A DNA stretch of 45,014 bases from an uncultured Caulobacter sp. GTDB lineage: Bacteria; Pseudomonadota; Alphaproteobacteria; Caulobacterales; Caulobacteraceae. The notes under the pieces were generated by a model. The model was given only the letters and a program-made list of their open reading frames with translations, made no database searches and was not told the origin of the DNA. Position numbers and translations under genes: made by a program. The stretch's first letter is position 1. Each line of letters starts with the position of its first letter. Below, one piece after another: positions 24,511 to 32,704 of this stretch. The stretch is taken from NCBI GenBank assembly GCA_937925635.1, contig CALALX010000068.1, positions 1-45,014 of the forward strand, given 5' to 3'.

Positions 24511-26910
24511 CTAGAACTTGGCCCGCAGGGTGGCGCCGTAGGTGCGCGGCGCGCCCATGAAGGCGTTCAGCGCGTTGGTGGTGGGCAGGGCCCCCGGCGT
24601 CGCGCTGGTCACGTTCTGCAGCGGCGCGTCGAAGACGACTTGATAGTAGTCCTCGTCCGTCAGGTTCTGGCCCCAAAGTTCGAGCGACCAGCGGTCGTCC
24701 CGCGCGCCGAACGCGATACGGCCGTTCAGCAGGGCGAGGTCGTCCTGGACCTTCAGCGGGTTCAGGTCGGAGCCGGTGTTGTACTCCGTCGTGAACTTGG
24801 CGCTGAGGCTGGCGCGGAAGGTGAAGTCCTCACCCACGTCCGTCTCGTAGCTGCCCGAGAGCGAGCCCGACCACAGCGGCGCGAACGACATGTTGTTGCC
24901 CGGCAGCAGGAGCGAGGCGCCGGCCGGCGGCGTGAAGTCGCCGTACTCGGTGTCGGCGTAGGTCACGCCGCCCTGGAAGCGAAGGCCGTCGACCGGCGAG
25001 AACCAGACGAAGTCGGCGTCGAAGCCGCGCGAGTTCACTTCCGGGATCGACGTGACGATGAAGCTGACGCCCGTGAAGGCGTTGAGCTGGAAGCCCTCGT
25101 AGTTCTGGATGAAGCCCGAGAGGTTCAGCAGCAGCGAGCGGTCGAACAGGGTGCTCTTCAGACCCACTTCGTAGCTGTCGACGAACTCGGCGTCGAAGCT
25201 CGTGTCCGGGTTCAGCGTGTAGTACGGGGCCACCGTCGTCGACACCAGGGTGCGGGCGCGGTCGAGGTTGAAGCCGCCGGCCTTGTAGCCGCGGGCGTAG
25301 GAGACGTAACCCATCAGGCTCGGGCTGAACCGGTAGGCCAGCTTGGCGGTGCCGCTCCATTCCTTCTCGGTGCGCGACTGGCTGTTGTCGGCATTGTTGA
25401 AGTTGGAATCGGTCCACGGCAGGCAGAGGCTCAGCGCGAAGCAGGGCAGGCCCGTGCCGAGGTTGTTGTACTGGGTCTGAAGGGTCTTCTCTTCACGGGT
25501 GTAGCGAAGGCCGACGGTCAGTTCGAGCTGCTCGGTGAACGCGTAGGAGTTGTTGGTGAAGAACGCGAGGCTCTCCGACTCCTGCTGATGCTGGTCGTTC
25601 TGGCCCGTGCCCGAGACGTAATAGGCGCCGGGCAAGGCGTTTTGCGTCAGGCCGCCCGAGGCGATCAGGCTGAAGTACGAACGGTAGTCATCGCCGAACA
25701 GCAGCGTCTGGCCGGTGCCGAGCTTTTCCTTGGCGGCGAACATGCCGACCAGCCAGTTGAGGCTGTCGGTCTGGCCGGCCAGGCGGAACTCCTGGCTGAA
25801 CTGCTCGAAGCGCACGAAGTTGCGGCCATCCGCCGGACGGTACCAGACGTCGGCCGTCGAGAAGTCGCTGTCCTGGGCGCTGAGGTTGTAGAACTCACGC
25901 CAGGCGCTGACCGAGGTCAGGGTCGCGTCGTTCAGCCAGGGCGTATCCCAGGTGACCTCGGCGGACAGGCCCTTGTCCTCGATTTCCTGCGTGGTGTCGC
26001 GGTTCGAATAGGCGATACGCTTGGACGGATCGAGCGGGTTCAGGACGCCGGAGTCCGAGGCCGACAGGGTGTCGATGTAGCCTTGGCGGGTCGGGTTGCG
26101 GACCGTGGCGACGGCGGCGCAGCAGTCTTCGTCGCGCTTGGTGTAGTCGGCGATGACGCGGACATCGAGCGTATCGGTCGGCGTGGCCAGCAGCTGGCCG
26201 CGGACGCTGTAGAAGTTCTGGTTCGCGTCTTCGGTGTTGGTGCGCGGACCGTCGCCGGTGCGCACGTCGTAGAAGCCGTCACGCTCGCGCTTCACGACGA
26301 ACAGGCGGCCGGCCAGCTTATCCTCGATGAGCGGGCCGGTGACCGACACCGCCGCGCCGAGCGCGCCGAAGTTGCCGGCGGTGAGTTCGCCCTCGGCGCC
26401 GAAGGTGAATTCCGGCTGCTTGGTGATGACGTTGATGACGCCGGCCGAGGTGTTCTTGCCGAACAGGGTGCCTTGCGGTCCCTTCAGCACCTCGATGCGT
26501 TCCATTTCGCCCAGATCGCCGAAGCCGACGCCGTTGCGCGGGCGGTAGACGCCGTCGATCACGACGCCGACCGAGGATTCCAGGCCGGGGTTGTCGCCGA
26601 CGGTGCCGACGCCGCGAATACGCGCCGTGGTGACCGTCTCGCTCGAGGTCGAGGTGACGAGCAGGCCGGGGGTCAGAACCGTCAGGTCCTTGATATCCTT
26701 GACGCCGGCGTCTTCGAGCTGCTGCTCGCCGACGGCGGTGACCACGATCGGCACGTCCTGAAGGCTCTGCTCGCGCTTCTGGGCGGTGACGATGATCGCG
26801 TCGACGGTGGCTTCGTCGGCTTCGGCGTCCTGGGCGTAAGCCGCGCCGGCAAACATGGCGGAAAGCACGACGGCGGACGCCGACGCGCGGAGAACTTGTG
26901 AGAAACGCAT
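24511..26910 (-). CDS. TonB-dependent receptor
   Basis: This is an outer-membrane beta-barrel transporter (799 aa) energised by TonB. It begins with a signal peptide (MRFSQVLRASASAVVLSAMF..AYAQ, cleaved near residue 27). A TonB-box-like segment, DAIIVTAQKREQSLQDVP, leads into the plug domain with IRGVGTV, DGVYRPRNG and ERIEVLKGPQGTLFGKNTSAGVINVITK. The C-terminus ends in AKF with the expected terminal Phe. The type is that of Caulobacterales/sphingomonad receptors for carbohydrates, aromatics or siderophores; the substrate cannot be told. The ATG at 26910 is chosen for the signal peptide and an upstream AGGA. Neighbouring aryl-CoA ligase and esterase genes converge on it and may act on its cargo. 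Confidence 0.93.
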   Translation of the reverse strand: MRFSQVLRASASAVVLSAMFAGAAYAQDAEADEATVDAIIVTAQKREQSLQDVPIVVTAVGEQQLEDAGVKDIKDLTVLTPGLLVTSTSSETVTTARIRGVGTVGDNPGLESSVGVVIDGVYRPRNGVGFGDLGEMERIEVLKGPQGTLFGKNTSAGVINVITKQPEFTFGAEGELTAGNFGALGAAVSVTGPLIEDKLAGRLFVVKRERDGFYDVRTGDGPRTNTEDANQNFYSVRGQLLATPTDTLDVRVIADYTKRDEDCCAAVATVRNPTRQGYIDTLSASDSGVLNPLDPSKRIAYSNRDTTQEIEDKGLSAEVTWDTPWLNDATLTSVSAWREFYNLSAQDSDFSTADVWYRPADGRNFVRFEQFSQEFRLAGQTDSLNWLVGMFAAKEKLGTGQTLLFGDDYRSYFSLIASGGLTQNALPGAYYVSGTGQNDQHQQESESLAFFTNNSYAFTEQLELTVGLRYTREEKTLQTQYNNLGTGLPCFALSLCLPWTDSNFNNADNSQSRTEKEWSGTAKLAYRFSPSLMGYVSYARGYKAGGFNLDRARTLVSTTVAPYYTLNPDTSFDAEFVDSYEVGLKSTLFDRSLLLNLSGFIQNYEGFQLNAFTGVSFIVTSIPEVNSRGFDADFVWFSPVDGLRFQGGVTYADTEYGDFTPPAGASLLLPGNNMSFAPLWSGSLSGSYETDVGEDFTFRASLSAKFTTEYNTGSDLNPLKVQDDLALLNGRIAFGARDDRWSLELWGQNLTDEDYYQVVFDAPLQNVTSATPGALPTTNALNAFMGAPRTYGATLRAKF

Positions 26911-26982
26911 TTCCTGTCCCGTAATGAAGCGCCGGTGGGGAGCCCGCGCGGTTTTCAGTGCCCAGGACGGAGGCGACGACGC

Positions 26983-27013
26983 CACCGTAAGTGCACGGCG
27001 TTCACCTACGGTG
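26983..27013. promoter_or_regulatory. Inverted repeat upstream of the TonB-dependent receptor gene
   Basis: CACCGTAAGTG (26983-26993) and CACCTACGGTG (27003-27013) are reverse complements at 10 of 11 positions with a 9-base spacer, 73 to 103 bases before the receptor start. A TTGACA on the minus strand at 27039-27034 could be a -35 element, placing the repeat over the -10 and start point, where a repressor would act. The 199-bp gap between nhaA and the receptor holds no gene. Confidence 0.45.
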
Positions 27014-27109
27014 CGCCGGGAAACCTGCGCAACTGTCAAAGCCTTGCGCCACAACGGAAACTGCGATTCGTGTCGCTAAGGTGACAGCGCGAGCGTCAAA
27101 AAACACGGG

Positions 27110-28285
27110 TCATCGACCGGGGCGTCGATTCCCGGCCAGCCGCAGCGTCAGAACGCCGACGATCACCGACAGAAGCGACCCGGCAATAACGCCCAGCTGC
27201 ACTTCGGCGGCGGCTCCGCCGTCATGGAAGGCGAGGCCGCCGATGAACAGGCTCATGGTGAAGCCGACGCCGCAAAGCATGGACACGCCAAGCAGCTGCA
27301 GCCACGTCGAGCCGCTGGGCCTGTGGCCCAGCCGGAGCGCGGCGGCCAGGGCGGCGGCCCCGAAGACGCCGACGGGCTTGCCGATCCACAGACCCAGCGC
27401 GATGCCGACTGGGAGCGGCGCCAACAGCCCCTCGGCCGGGAAGGCGTCGAACGATACGCCGGCCGCCACGAAGGCGAAGAACGGCAGCACGCCCCAGGCG
27501 ACGTAGGGGTGCAGCGCCTCCATGTAGTGCTTCAACACGCCCTCCTCGCCATCGCGGCGCGGGGCGATCGGAACGGTCAGGGCGGCGGCCACTCCCGCCA
27601 GGGAGGTGTTCACCCCGGACGTCAGGGTGAACGCCCAGACGACCAGGAAGGCGGCCGCGAACAGCAGCGGCGGCATCCGTTTCCAGCGGCCGATCCAGAC
27701 CATGAACGCCAGGCCGCCGAGGGCGCCGCCCAGCGCCATGGGGTCGAGGTCGGCCGTGTAGAGGAGCGCGATCAGGGCGACGGCCCCCAGGTCGTCCGCG
27801 ATGGCGAGGGTGAGCAGGAACACCCGCAGCGACGCCGGCAGTTTCGGCGCCCCGATGGCCAGAGCGGCAAGAGCGAAAGCGACGTCGGTCGCGGTCGGGA
27901 TCGGCCAGCCGCCCGGCTGCCCCTCCGCGCCGAGGTTGAAGGCCAGGAAAACGAGAGCCGGCACGACGATGCCGCCGACCGCCGCGATCACGGGGAGCGC
28001 CAGCTTGCGCGGATTCGACAGCTCGCCCCGCAGCACCTCGTGTTTGATCTCGAGTCCGACCACGAAGAAGAACACGGCCATCAGGCCGTCCTTGGTCCAT
28101 TTGAGGACCGTGCGGGTCTCCTCGAACGCTCCGACCTGCAGCGTGAAGGGCGCCTTCACGAAGGCGTAATAGGCCTCGCGCAGCGGCGAGTTGGCCATCA
28201 GCACGGCGATGAGGGCCGCGGCGGCGAGCACCAGGCCGGAGGCGGCCTCGGTCTTCAGGAAATCGAGTGTGAACTTGCGGGACAT
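27110..28285 (-). CDS. nhaA: Na+/H+ antiporter NhaA
   Basis: This inner-membrane antiporter (391 aa) exports Na+ in exchange for 2 H+ and helps control pH and salt. It has many hydrophobic segments. The essential paired aspartates are Asp164-Asp165 in LAIADDLGAVA, with Asp134 in TATDVAFALA; these match Asp163, Asp164 and Asp133 of E. coli NhaA. FFFVVGLEIKHEVLRGEL is a family signature. I chose the ATG at 28285 as the only one that fits the family N-terminus; the frame is open for kilobases upstream but only through antisense DNA. It is divergent from a CaxA/YrbG-type antiporter gene. Confidence 0.95.
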   Translation of the reverse strand: MSRKFTLDFLKTEAASGLVLAAAALIAVLMANSPLREAYYAFVKAPFTLQVGAFEETRTVLKWTKDGLMAVFFFVVGLEIKHEVLRGELSNPRKLALPVIAAVGGIVVPALVFLAFNLGAEGQPGGWPIPTATDVAFALAALAIGAPKLPASLRVFLLTLAIADDLGAVALIALLYTADLDPMALGGALGGLAFMVWIGRWKRMPPLLFAAAFLVVWAFTLTSGVNTSLAGVAAALTVPIAPRRDGEEGVLKHYMEALHPYVAWGVLPFFAFVAAGVSFDAFPAEGLLAPLPVGIALGLWIGKPVGVFGAAALAAALRLGHRPSGSTWLQLLGVSMLCGVGFTMSLFIGGLAFHDGGAAAEVQLGVIAGSLLSVIVGVLTLRLAGNRRPGR

Positions 28286-28471
28286 GGCCTGGACGTACCA
28301 TGCGGGGGGGAGGCGCCCAATCGAAACCGGACGTACGCGGGGCGCCGCGCCGGACGCGCCCCGGCCGCAATTCGGGTGGCGGGCGACACCTGGACGCCGT
28401 CCGATCCCCGCCGGCCGGTTTTCGTTGCGGGTCGCGTCAAACCGGGCCATTTCCGGAGGGGGAGGTGGCTC

Positions 28472-29434
28472 ATGACGCTTTGGCTGAGTATTCTCGCGGG
28501 GCTCGCGATGCTGGCGGCCGGCGGCGACCTGCTGGTGCGCGGCGCATCCAGCGCGGCGCGCAGGCTCGGGGTCAGCCCCCTGCTCATCGGTCTGACGCTG
28601 GTCGGCTTCGGCACTTCGACACCCGAGCTGGTCACCAGCCTTCAGGCAGCCTTCGCGGGTTCGCCCGGCATCGCCGTCGGCAACGTCGTCGGGTCCAATA
28701 TCTCCAACAGCCTGCTGATCCTCGGCGTGACGGCCCTGGTCGCGCCCCTGGCGGTGAATCGGCGCGCGTTCCGGCGGGATTCGCTCATTCTCATCGTCGC
28801 CACCGGCGGCCTGGTCTGGGCGACCACCACGGGATTCCTGACGCGGGAGATGGGCTTCGCCGGCATTGGCGCGCTGGCCATGTACATCCTGCTGGTCTGG
28901 CTGATGGAGCGGAAGCAGCCCGACGCTGAAGGCGAGCGCATCGAAGACGAGGCCGAAGGGCCGTCGAAGGCGGCCGCAAACCTGTGGCTGGCCCTGCCGA
29001 TGGCCGCCGCCGGCATCGGCATCACCATCTACGGCGCCAACCTCCTGGTCGGCGGGGCCATCCAACTGGCCCGGGGCCTGGGCGTGTCCGACACTCTGGT
29101 CGGCCTGACGATCGTCGCCATCGGCACGTCGCTGCCGGAACTGGTGACGAGCGCCATGGCGGCCGCGCGCAAGCAGGGCGAGGTCGCGCTGGGCAACATC
29201 CTGGGTTCGAACCTCTACAACATCCTCGGCATCCTCGGCATCACCGCCGCCATCAAGCCGATCGCCGTTCCGGGCGACATCGCGAAGGTCGACATCTGGG
29301 TCCTGGCCGCGGCGACGGCGCTGATGATCCTGCTCGCCCGTCGCCTGGGAAAGGTGACCCGCGCCGAGGGTCTGCTGCTGGTCCTGGCCTACGCGGCCTA
29401 CATCGCCTGGCTGGTCTGGAGCTCCGGCCTCTGA
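28472..29434 (+). CDS. Calcium/sodium antiporter, CaxA/YrbG family
   Basis: This 320-aa inner-membrane cation:Ca2+ exchanger is of the K+-dependent Na+/Ca2+ exchanger-related family (E. coli YrbG). The two alpha-repeats that form the transport site are clear: GFGTSTPELVTSLQAA with GNVVGSNISNSLLILG, and AIGTSLPELVTSAMAA with GNILGSNLYNILGILG. An acidic cytoplasmic loop (DAEGERIEDEAEG) separates the halves. A strong GGAGGGGGAGG ribosome binding site lies before the ATG at 28472. It is divergent from nhaA (186-bp gap), so the pair may respond together to ionic stress. Confidence 0.92.
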   Translation: MTLWLSILAGLAMLAAGGDLLVRGASSAARRLGVSPLLIGLTLVGFGTSTPELVTSLQAAFAGSPGIAVGNVVGSNISNSLLILGVTALVAPLAVNRRAFRRDSLILIVATGGLVWATTTGFLTREMGFAGIGALAMYILLVWLMERKQPDAEGERIEDEAEGPSKAAANLWLALPMAAAGIGITIYGANLLVGGAIQLARGLGVSDTLVGLTIVAIGTSLPELVTSAMAAARKQGEVALGNILGSNLYNILGILGITAAIKPIAVPGDIAKVDIWVLAAATALMILLARRLGKVTRAEGLLLVLAYAAYIAWLVWSSGL

Positions 29435-29479
29435 CCCGGGGAGCTTGCGCCGACGATCCCGGGTCGTCATCTGTGCTCG

Positions 29480-30895
29480 ATGCCCGTCTCGCCCGCCTAC
29501 CGTCCTGACCCGCAATTCCTGCGGCTGGGTCCCGACTTCGCCGACCCGGTGTCGGCGGCCGATTTCCCGCAGACCCTCCTGCGTCGCCGCAACGACCGGG
29601 CGGCCGCGACTGTGGGGCTGGAGTCGCTGTCCGACGCCGAGTGGGTACGGTGCTTCGGCCGGTTCGAGCCGCTGCCGGAGAACCAGCCCGGGCCGCTGGC
29701 GATGCGCTATCACGGCCATCAGTTCCGGACCTACAATCCCGACCTCGGCGACGGCCGCGGCTTCTTGTTCGCGCAGCTTCGCGAGGCGGGGTCCGACCGG
29801 CTGCTGGACCTGGCCACCAAGGGCTCGGGCCAGACGCCCTGGTCGCGGCGGGGGGACGGCCGGCTGACGCTGAAGGGCGGCGTGCGCGAGGTGCTGGCCG
29901 CGACCATGCTCGAGGCTCAGGGCGTTCCCACCAGCCGCGCCTTCTCCCTGATCGAGACCGGCGAGGCGCTGGAGCGCAACGACGAGCCCAGCCCGACGCG
30001 ATCGGCCGTGCTGGTTCGGCTGTCGCACAGCCACATCCGCTTCGGGACCTTCCAGCGCCAGGCCTACTTCGATCGGTCCGACAACATCGGATTGCTGATC
30101 GATCACTGTGTCGAGGCCTACTTCCCGCAGCTGGTCGACGAGCCGGACCGCGCCGCGGCGCTGCTGGGCGAGGTGGTGCGTCGGACGGCCGCGCTGGTCG
30201 CGCGCTGGATGTCCGCCGGCTTCGTCCATGGCGTGCTCAACACCGACAACATGGTCGTGACCGGCGAGAGCTTTGACTACGGCCCCTGGCGCTTCCTGCC
30301 GCGCAACGATCCCAACTTCACCGCCGCCTATTTCGACGAGACCGGCCTCTACAGCTTCGGCCGGCAGCCGGAGGCGGCGTTCTGGAATCTGCAGCAGCTG
30401 GCCGCCTGCCTGACGCTGGCGACGACGTCGGAGGCGCTGGTCAAGGCGCTGGACGGCTTCACGCCGGCCTATCGGGAGGCCCTTCGACGGGCGATGCTCG
30501 ATCGCCTGGGGCTGGCGAGCCGGGGCGAGGAAGCGGACATCGAACTCGTCAACGCCGCCTTCCGCGCCCTGCAGGCGGGCGCCGATCGCGTGCGCTGGGC
30601 GCCGTTCTTCTTCGACTCGTTCTGCGGCGACGAGCGCCGGGCCCTGGCCGGACCCCGCGGCGACCTTTACGCCGACGAAGGCTTCGCCGACTTCCGCCGC
30701 CGGCTGGCCGGCTACGACTCCGACCGACCCGAGCGGCTGGAGCATCCGATGTTCGCCGCGCCGGAGCCGGAGGAGCTGCTGATCGACGAGGTCGAGAGGC
30801 TGTGGTCCGCTATCGCCGAGCGCGACGACTGGGCGCCGTTCGAGGCCAAGGTCGCCCGTCTGGAAGCCGCGCGCGACGCCTGGGCGCTGGCCTGA
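29480..30895 (+). CDS. selO: Protein adenylyltransferase SelO family (YdiU)
   Basis: SelO is a pseudokinase-fold enzyme that transfers AMP to protein Ser, Thr or Tyr residues and is linked to redox stress. The 471-aa protein shows the family motifs HGHQF, NPDLGDGRGFLFAQL, TKGSGQTPWSRRGDGRLTLKGGVREVLA and the core HGVLNTDNMVVTGESFDYGPW with the metal-binding Asn and Asp. There is no Cys near the C-terminus and no in-frame selenocysteine signal, so the conserved Cys/Sec tail of many members is absent. It follows the antiporter gene by 45 bases on the same strand. The 438-bp region downstream is non-coding. Confidence 0.92.
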   Translation: MPVSPAYRPDPQFLRLGPDFADPVSAADFPQTLLRRRNDRAAATVGLESLSDAEWVRCFGRFEPLPENQPGPLAMRYHGHQFRTYNPDLGDGRGFLFAQLREAGSDRLLDLATKGSGQTPWSRRGDGRLTLKGGVREVLAATMLEAQGVPTSRAFSLIETGEALERNDEPSPTRSAVLVRLSHSHIRFGTFQRQAYFDRSDNIGLLIDHCVEAYFPQLVDEPDRAAALLGEVVRRTAALVARWMSAGFVHGVLNTDNMVVTGESFDYGPWRFLPRNDPNFTAAYFDETGLYSFGRQPEAAFWNLQQLAACLTLATTSEALVKALDGFTPAYREALRRAMLDRLGLASRGEEADIELVNAAFRALQAGADRVRWAPFFFDSFCGDERRALAGPRGDLYADEGFADFRRRLAGYDSDRPERLEHPMFAAPEPEELLIDEVERLWSAIAERDDWAPFEAKVARLEAARDAWALA

Positions 30896-30920
30896 ATCGC
30901 CCGGGGCGAGGACGGTTAAG

Positions 30921-30952
30921 CGGTCGCTGAAGCCATCTCGGTCGCTAAAGCC
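30921..30952 (+). repeat. Tandem-like direct repeat of 14 bp
   Basis: CGGTCGCTGAAGCC at 30921-30934 and CGGTCGCTAAAGCC at 30939-30952 differ at one position and are separated by 4 bases, giving an 18-bp period. They lie 25 bases after the selO stop. The role is unknown. Confidence 0.6.
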
Positions 30953-31216
30953 GACATTGAACTGTCCCCAATGTCTCGACGGTCGGATCCGCGGGGCCCC
31001 GCGCGCCGGAGGGCGTTCGGAAACAGGTGGACAGGATCGCGCGTCACGGCCGGCGACGGTCGCCGACAGACCAGGGACGCTGGCCGGACGGCGCGGCCCC
31101 AGGCCTTCTCCGGCCCGGACTTGCGGGCTCGTTATGAAGCGCGATCGCGTTCGCATGTCTCCAGTTTGAGGCATGCGGCGAGGGCGGGGATCGAAGTCGG
31201 CGCCGACCAGGGCCGG

Positions 31217-31286
31217 ATTGTCCCCGAAAGGGGCCGATTGTCTCCAGATGTCTCCAGAGTATCTGTCCCGAGAGTCTCGCTTCGGC
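31217..31286 (+). repeat. TGTC-word repeat element, copy B (upstream of lipoprotein gene)
   Basis: This element matches copy A (20165-20096 read on the minus strand): CGATTGTCTCCAGATGTCT, then AGTATCTGTCCCG and AGTCTCGCTTCGGCGG, with scattered substitutions and about 8 bases missing after the second TGTC. It ends about 48 bases before the lipoprotein start and points toward it, as copy A points toward the antitoxin gene. Confidence 0.65.
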
Positions 31287-31333
31287 GGCGGGTCGGCCTT
31301 AGACTGCGCGCGAGGGACTTCTGGAGTACCGAA

Positions 31334-31552
31334 ATGCGTGCAGCACTTCTGTTTGCGAGCGCCCTGATCCTGGCCGGTTGCGCCAGCGCCCCGTCCGGCG
31401 ACGGCGCGAGCGAGTACGATCGCCTGGCCGCCGACTGCAAGGCGCGAGGCGGCGAGTTCAAGCCGATCCCCGGCGCGCACGGCCCCCACGACGCCGCCAA
31501 CTATGTCTGTGAGTTCAAGGGCTCCGGACCGTCGGCTCCGGCCGGCGGCTAG
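31334..31552 (+). CDS. Small putative lipoprotein
   Basis: This 72-aa protein has a lipoprotein signal: a short basic start, a hydrophobic core (LLFASALILAG) and a lipobox LAGC with Cys16 as the modified residue. The mature part is small, with two Cys (in DCKARGG and YVCEF) that could form a disulfide, and a Pro/Gly/Ser tail. No family is recognised. GGAG lies at a good distance before the ATG at 31334. The frame is open further upstream, but the signal sequence fixes the start. It ends 13 bases before the glucokinase gene. Confidence 0.78.
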   Translation: MRAALLFASALILAGCASAPSGDGASEYDRLAADCKARGGEFKPIPGAHGPHDAANYVCEFKGSGPSAPAGG

Positions 31553-31565
31553 GCGCCGCGGAACC

Positions 31566-32504
31566 ATGGCGCGCGCGCGCCTCGTCGGCGACATCGGCGG
31601 CACCAACGCACGCTTCGCCGTGGCCGAGCTGGTCCAGGGTCGCCCGCGCCTCCATGATCCGCGCGGGTTCGAGCGGGCCGGCGCGCCCAGCCTGGAAGCG
31701 GCGATCGACCGCTACCTCGCCGACTGGCGCGGCGAGCGGCCCACGGAAGCGGTGATCGCGGTGGCGGGACCGGTCATCGACGGCGCCGCCGATCTGACCA
31801 ACGGCGACTGGGACATGTCCGAGCGCGCGCTGAGGGCCTGTGGCTTCGATCGCGCGCGGCTGATCAACGACTATGCCGCGCTGGCTCTATCGCTGCGCTG
31901 GCTCGAGGGCGACGACCTCGGCCTGATCGGCGAAGCCCGGCCCAATTCCGCGGGCACGGCGGCGATCGTGGGGGCGGGCACGGGTCTGGGCGTCGGCGCG
32001 GTGGTGCGGGATGGCCGCGGCGAAGCGGTCGCGGTGACCGAAGGAGGGCACATCGCCTTCGCGCCGTCCGACGACCTCGAGATCGAGCTGCTGCGCGTCC
32101 TGACGGTCCGGTTCGGCCGGGTTTCGCTGGAGCGCATCCTGTCGGGTCCGGGGCTGGTGAACCTGCGTCGGGCGCTAGCGGAGGTGCGCGGCGAGACGGT
32201 GGAGGACATCGCGCCCAGGCAGATCGTGGATCACGCCGACGCCGACGCCCTCTGCGGCGAGACGCTCGACCGCTTCTGCGCCATCTACGGCTCGGCCTGC
32301 GGCGACTTCGCGATGGCGTTCGGAGCCGCGGGCGGCGTCTACCTCGGCGGAGGCGTCTCGCCCAGGATCCTCGACCGCTTGCGGGCCAGCGACTTCCGCG
32401 CGCGGTTCGAGGCCAAGGGACGGTTCGAAGGTTATGTGAAGCCGATCGCGACGGCGGTGATCCTGCACGATCACGCCGCCCTGCTCGGCGCGATGGGGGC
32501 TTAG
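31566..32504 (+). CDS. glk: Glucokinase
   Basis: This ATP-dependent hexokinase (312 aa) of the proteobacterial Glk family phosphorylates glucose in the cytosol. VGDIGGTNARFAVAE at the N-terminus is the phosphate-1 motif. LTNGDWDMS, INDYAALALS and GAGTGLGVGAVV follow, then the EGGHIAFAP stretch carrying the Glu and His of the active site. The C-terminal GGVYLGGGVSPRIL is the adenosine motif. I chose the ATG at 31566; the frame is open to 31503, but that part overlaps the lipoprotein gene. The ribosome binding site is weak, and coupling with the lipoprotein gene 13 bases upstream is possible. Confidence 0.93.
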   Translation: MARARLVGDIGGTNARFAVAELVQGRPRLHDPRGFERAGAPSLEAAIDRYLADWRGERPTEAVIAVAGPVIDGAADLTNGDWDMSERALRACGFDRARLINDYAALALSLRWLEGDDLGLIGEARPNSAGTAAIVGAGTGLGVGAVVRDGRGEAVAVTEGGHIAFAPSDDLEIELLRVLTVRFGRVSLERILSGPGLVNLRRALAEVRGETVEDIAPRQIVDHADADALCGETLDRFCAIYGSACGDFAMAFGAAGGVYLGGGVSPRILDRLRASDFRARFEAKGRFEGYVKPIATAVILHDHAALLGAMGA

Positions 32505-32608
32505 CGATCATCCTTCCCGCGAAGGGGCGGGGCTTGCCGTCGCTGGAATGCCGCAAGACCCTTGTACGCTCAAGGCTCGCGGACATCTTCGAAATCCCGG
32601 TCTGGATT

Positions 32609-32622
32609 CAAACGACCGTTTG
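32609..32622. promoter_or_regulatory. PsrA-like inverted repeat in the monooxygenase promoter
   Basis: CAAACGACCGTTTG is a perfect inverted repeat with 5-bp arms and a 4-base spacer. TATACT at 32625-32630 is a good -10 element, so the site lies between the -10 and the -35 position, where bound protein would block RNA polymerase. A GANTC site (GATTC, 32605-32609) abuts it. The motif matches sites at 16262 and 39076. Confidence 0.55.
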
Positions 32623-32647
32623 CCTATACTCGGAATCGAGGAGCGGC

Positions 32648-32667
32648 TTGACCTGACCTTGGGTCAA
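32648..32667. promoter_or_regulatory. Second inverted repeat in the monooxygenase leader
   Basis: TTGACCTGACCTTGGGTCAA has perfect TTGACC/GGTCAA outer arms with an 8-base centre. It also contains a tighter TGACC-TTG-GGTCA repeat. It lies 38 to 57 bases before the start codon, downstream of the likely -10. It is a plausible site for a second dimeric regulator. Confidence 0.45.
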
Positions 32668-32704
32668 ACCGTCACCCTCATCCAAAAGCCAGCGCCGGAG
32701 TGCC

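Larger units (their letters stand above)
30896..31333. other. 438-bp non-coding region between selO and a small lipoprotein gene
   Basis: No convincing gene is seen; short ORFs are Arg/Pro/Gly-rich noise. The region contains the 14-bp direct repeat at 30921-30952 and many TGTC words: TGTCCCC at 30963, TGTCTCC at 31156, TGTCCCC at 31218, TGTCTCC at 31238 and 31248, and TGTCCCG at 31264. The last four belong to the repeat element shared with 20096-20165. The overall look is of degraded or accreted repeat DNA ahead of the lipoprotein gene. Confidence 0.5.

Noticed and set aside
24352..26901. Long open frame antisense to the TonB-dependent receptor gene (849 codons)
   Set aside because: It has low-complexity Arg/Gly/Val/Glu composition without motifs, while the opposite strand encodes a full receptor with signal peptide and terminal Phe.
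30957..31169. Possible 70-residue protein starting MNCPQCLDG
   Set aside because: The CPQC start looks tempting, but the rest is Arg/Pro/Gly noise, there is no ribosome binding site, and it lies in repeat-rich non-coding DNA.
20096..31286. The TGTC-word elements as a CRISPR array or insertion sequence ends
   Set aside because: There are no regularly spaced identical repeats with spacers, and no transposase gene lies between or beside the copies.
28286..31606. Extension of the nhaA frame upstream to a giant 1498-codon ORF
   Set aside because: The extra part is antisense to the antiporter and selO genes. NhaA homology begins exactly at the ATG at 28285.
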